From positions 1-8,088 of the forward strand of contig JAEYUK010000272.1 in NCBI GenBank assembly GCA_023432655.1: a stretch of 8,088 nucleotides of DNA, written 5' to 3'. The stretch is from Pseudomonadota bacterium. GTDB taxonomy: Bacteria > Bdellovibrionota > Bacteriovoracia > Bacteriovoracales > Bacteriovoracaceae. Of this stretch, positions 6,496-8,088 are shown piece by piece; position 1 is the first letter of the stretch, and every line of letters begins with the position of its first letter. The notes beneath the pieces were generated by a model. The model saw only the letters and a program-made list of their open reading frames with translations, had not been told where the DNA came from and ran no database searches. The position numbers and the translations under genes were made by a program.

Positions 6496-6525
6496 ATTTT
6501 TTCAAATTTTCAGGTCATGTGTCAA
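6496..6525 (-). promoter_or_regulatory. Candidate sigma70-type promoter of the crotonase gene
   Basis: On the minus strand a perfect TTGACA (6520-6525) is followed after 18 bp by AAAAAT (6496-6501, four of six matches to TATAAT). Transcription would begin near 6489, giving a leader of about 70 nt before the ATG at 6417 and placing the start just upstream of the alternative TTG at 6477. It lies in the short gap after the DUF2914 gene, so the crotonase gene can be transcribed independently of the trxB unit. The -10 element is weak, hence moderate confidence. Confidence 0.5.
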
Positions 6526-6550
6526 AGGGGAAAAAAGTGGTCGCTTTTAG

Positions 6551-7645
6551 TCAGAAGCTGTCGTTCTTAAAAATTCTTTCATCAGTGGTGGAATCCCCTG
6601 AAATTTGGAAGCTGATTCGTCCCACTTCCCGGCCGTCTGAGGTCTCTACAATGACTTTCCAGTCACCTAAGTTATAGTTTTGTTTAGTGCCAAAGCCTCG
6701 GAAGCCTTCTTCCCGGCCTCCCAGAATATTAAGAGGGATAGTGTCTTCTAGTACCATGCCTTTTTTTTCATCGTCTCTATACCACTTTAAAAAAACCTGA
6801 TCATTGAAACGGGTAGGAGAGAAGATAGATAAAAGAACTGTGACTTTGTCCCCGGGTCTCGCCTCGAAGTCCTGCTGACCTTTTTGCCAAAATTTCCAGG
6901 CCGGGCGTAAGTGCTTACCTAAATATTTACCATCAGTTTTTTCAACGGAGTAATAGACCCCAATTTTTTTCACCGCTACCGGAACAGGTGGAATGAGAGA
7001 GAAGTAGTAGCCAATTAAAAACACGAGATGAATAGCGACAGCGGGGTAGAGAACAGTCTTTTTAATTTCATCACTCGTTACGAAATTAAAGCGCCAGATG
7101 AGAAAGAGCGTCAGGGCCGAACTTAAAATCCCCAACCAAAAAGGCAGAGGGCCCACATGCCCCATGAGGATGGGGTAAAAAAAAGCAAAATAAGAAAGAA
7201 GACAGATACTAAAGAGAATAATCCTTACGGGGAGTCCCAGGTTCTGTATTTTAGGAATTTCATTGGCGAGCATGAGCCCCGCGAGAAGCACGATAAAAAA
7301 GAAACTCGTTAAGGCCGAAGCGGAAGTGTAATAGAAAATAGTGTAGGCCGATAAAAGCGAACCAAATAGAAAATGAACAACGAGATTATGATACTGCCAA
7401 AGCTTCTCACCTTTGATTGAGAGTTTCAGAGTCCCAAACTTGATTTTTATTTCACAGACGAGGAGAGTTCCTAAGATAATCAGATAGAGGGCCTGCTGGA
7501 TCAGGTTCACTAAATCATCAATTCGTCCTAATGTCAGGATATCAAATAGAAAACCTAGAGCGAAGACGATGATGGAGACCAGCACCTCATGGTGCTGGTA
7601 AAACTCCAAGAATCGATTTTTAACCTGAATGATTTGTTTGACCAT
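6551..7645 (-). CDS. Seven-helix inner-membrane protein with C-terminal DUF2914-like domain
   Basis: This 364-residue protein is not matched to any known function. Hydrophobic stretches suggest seven membrane helices at about residues 20-39, 48-66, 86-106, 110-127, 138-159, 167-186 and 199-217. Positively charged loops (for example 67-81 and 185-196) fit a cytoplasmic N-terminus and a periplasmic C-terminal region. That region (about 225-350) has the pattern of DUF2914: FLKWYRDD (285-292; family H-x-W-Y-R), a hydrophobic strand, then GDWKVIVETSDGREVGRISFQI (327-348; family G-x-W-x-V-x-V-x-x-x-D-G, then a closing F-x-V strand). DUF2914 has no assigned biochemical role that I know of. The ATG overlaps the trxB stop by one base (TAATG), with GAAGG just upstream, so the two are likely co-transcribed and translationally coupled. 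Downstream there is only a 5-bp A/T-rich hairpin before the next gene's promoter. Confidence 0.78.
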   Translation of the reverse strand: MVKQIIQVKNRFLEFYQHHEVLVSIIVFALGFLFDILTLGRIDDLVNLIQQALYLIILGTLLVCEIKIKFGTLKLSIKGEKLWQYHNLVVHFLFGSLLSAYTIFYYTSASALTSFFFIVLLAGLMLANEIPKIQNLGLPVRIILFSICLLSYFAFFYPILMGHVGPLPFWLGILSSALTLFLIWRFNFVTSDEIKKTVLYPAVAIHLVFLIGYYFSLIPPVPVAVKKIGVYYSVEKTDGKYLGKHLRPAWKFWQKGQQDFEARPGDKVTVLLSIFSPTRFNDQVFLKWYRDDEKKGMVLEDTIPLNILGGREEGFRGFGTKQNYNLGDWKVIVETSDGREVGRISFQISGDSTTDERIFKNDSF

Positions 7646-8088
7646 TAATGGCCTTCGAGAAATCTCTCTGCCTTAATGGCTGCCTGACAGCCTGAGCCCG
7701 CAGCGGTGATCGCTTGACGGTAGTAAGAATCCTGAACATCTCCACAAGCAAAGACCCCAGGGATATTAGTCTCAGGGCCATTTTGAGTTTTAATAAAGCC
7801 GTGGTCATCTAATGTGAGCTGGCCCTTAAGGAACGAAGTGTTTGGAGTGTGACCGATGGCATAGAATAGTCCATCTGTAACACGCTCTTCTTTTGCACCG
7901 GTTTTTAAGTTCTCAACAACAATTCCACAGACTCCGCCAGCATTGCTCTTGATTTCAGTCACAACGCTGTCCCAAAGGAATTCAATCTTAGGATTATTGA
8001 AGGCTCGCTCTTGCATAGGTTTTGAAGCGCGAAGAGTGTCTTTTCTGTGAACGATATAAACTTTTTTGGCAAACTTGGTGATGAAAGT
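7645..8088 (-). CDS. trxB: Thioredoxin reductase, C-terminal part (5' end outside window)
   Basis: The last 147 residues of a thioredoxin reductase, the FAD enzyme that uses NADPH to reduce thioredoxin in the cytoplasm. The open frame runs to the window edge, so the start and the redox CxxC centre lie outside. Visible landmarks are the NADPH-binding VYIVHRKDTLRAS (the usual HRR is HRK here), PKIEFLWDSVV, an NLKTGAKEE turn, YAIGHTPNT, and the FAD-binding C-terminal signature GVFACGDVQDSYYRQAITAAGSGCQAA followed by AERFL. The match is continuous and shows no frameshift. The Cys in FACGD (most family members have Ala-Gly or Ser-Gly there) is a minor variation. It is upstream of, and overlaps, the DUF2914 membrane protein gene. 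Confidence 0.95.
   Translation of the reverse strand, partial: TFITKFAKKVYIVHRKDTLRASKPMQERAFNNPKIEFLWDSVVTEIKSNAGGVCGIVVENLKTGAKEERVTDGLFYAIGHTPNTSFLKGQLTLDDHGFIKTQNGPETNIPGVFACGDVQDSYYRQAITAAGSGCQAAIKAERFLEGH

Noticed and set aside
6531..6548. Minus-strand hairpin AAAAG-CGACCA-CTTTTTT just after the DUF2914 gene as a terminator
   Set aside because: The stem has five pairs of which four are A-T, and the T-run is followed by CCCC. It is too weak to call, though it may add some attenuation before the TTGACA element.
6453..6677. Plus-strand open frame across the crotonase/DUF2914 gap
   Set aside because: It overlaps the strongly supported DUF2914 C-terminus and the crotonase promoter region, has low-complexity content and no recognisable protein motif.
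7620..7808. Minus-strand open frame of 62 codons overlapping trxB
   Set aside because: It is an out-of-frame reading of the conserved trxB C-terminus.
1..8088. A novel defence system, mobile element, CRISPR array or RNA gene
   Set aside because: Every stretch longer than about 110 bp is explained by conserved metabolic or membrane-protein genes. I saw no integrase, transposase, long repeats or tRNA-like folding.

Overview
The window reads as ordinary chromosome from a Gram-negative bacterium of moderate GC content, roughly the mid-40s percent by eye. Genes are packed tightly with short overlaps and several clear Shine-Dalgarno sequences. A mevalonate operon with Bacteroidota-like enzymes, beside a proteobacterial-type trxB and purine-rich ribosome binding sites, is most suggestive of the Bdellovibrionota, particularly the Bacteriovorax/Peredibacter side. 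This placement is inference from gene content. Bacteroidota itself is less likely because its genes usually lack strong Shine-Dalgarno sites.

Layout: (a) positions 3-269, plus strand, hold the 3' end of an RsmI-like (COG0313) methyltransferase. (b) Positions 270-379 are a short AT-rich intergenic leader with three small inverted repeats. (c) Positions 380-5566, plus strand, hold a compact five-gene mevalonate operon: type 2 IPP isomerase (fni), class II HMG-CoA reductase (mvaA), a GYDIA-type GHMP kinase, diphosphomevalonate decarboxylase (mvaD) and a Bacteroidota-type mevalonate kinase. (d) Positions 5563-6417, minus strand, hold a divergent crotonase-fold protein convergent with the operon; the two genes share a CTAG that supplies both stop codons. 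(e) Positions 6551-7645, minus strand, hold a seven-helix membrane protein with a C-terminal DUF2914-like domain. (f) Positions 7645-8088, minus strand, hold the C-terminal half of thioredoxin reductase (trxB), directly upstream of and overlapping the membrane protein gene.

How the genes work together: the operon can account for every step from HMG-CoA to IPP and DMAPP. HMG-CoA reductase makes mevalonate, two GHMP kinases phosphorylate it twice, MvaD decarboxylates it to IPP, and Fni isomerises IPP to DMAPP. Acetoacetyl-CoA thiolase and HMG-CoA synthase are not in the window. Mevalonate kinase is assigned fairly well by similarity, so the GYDIA kinase is by elimination the best candidate for the phosphomevalonate kinase step. 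That is the most interesting open question here. I saw no mobile element, CRISPR array, tRNA or rRNA.
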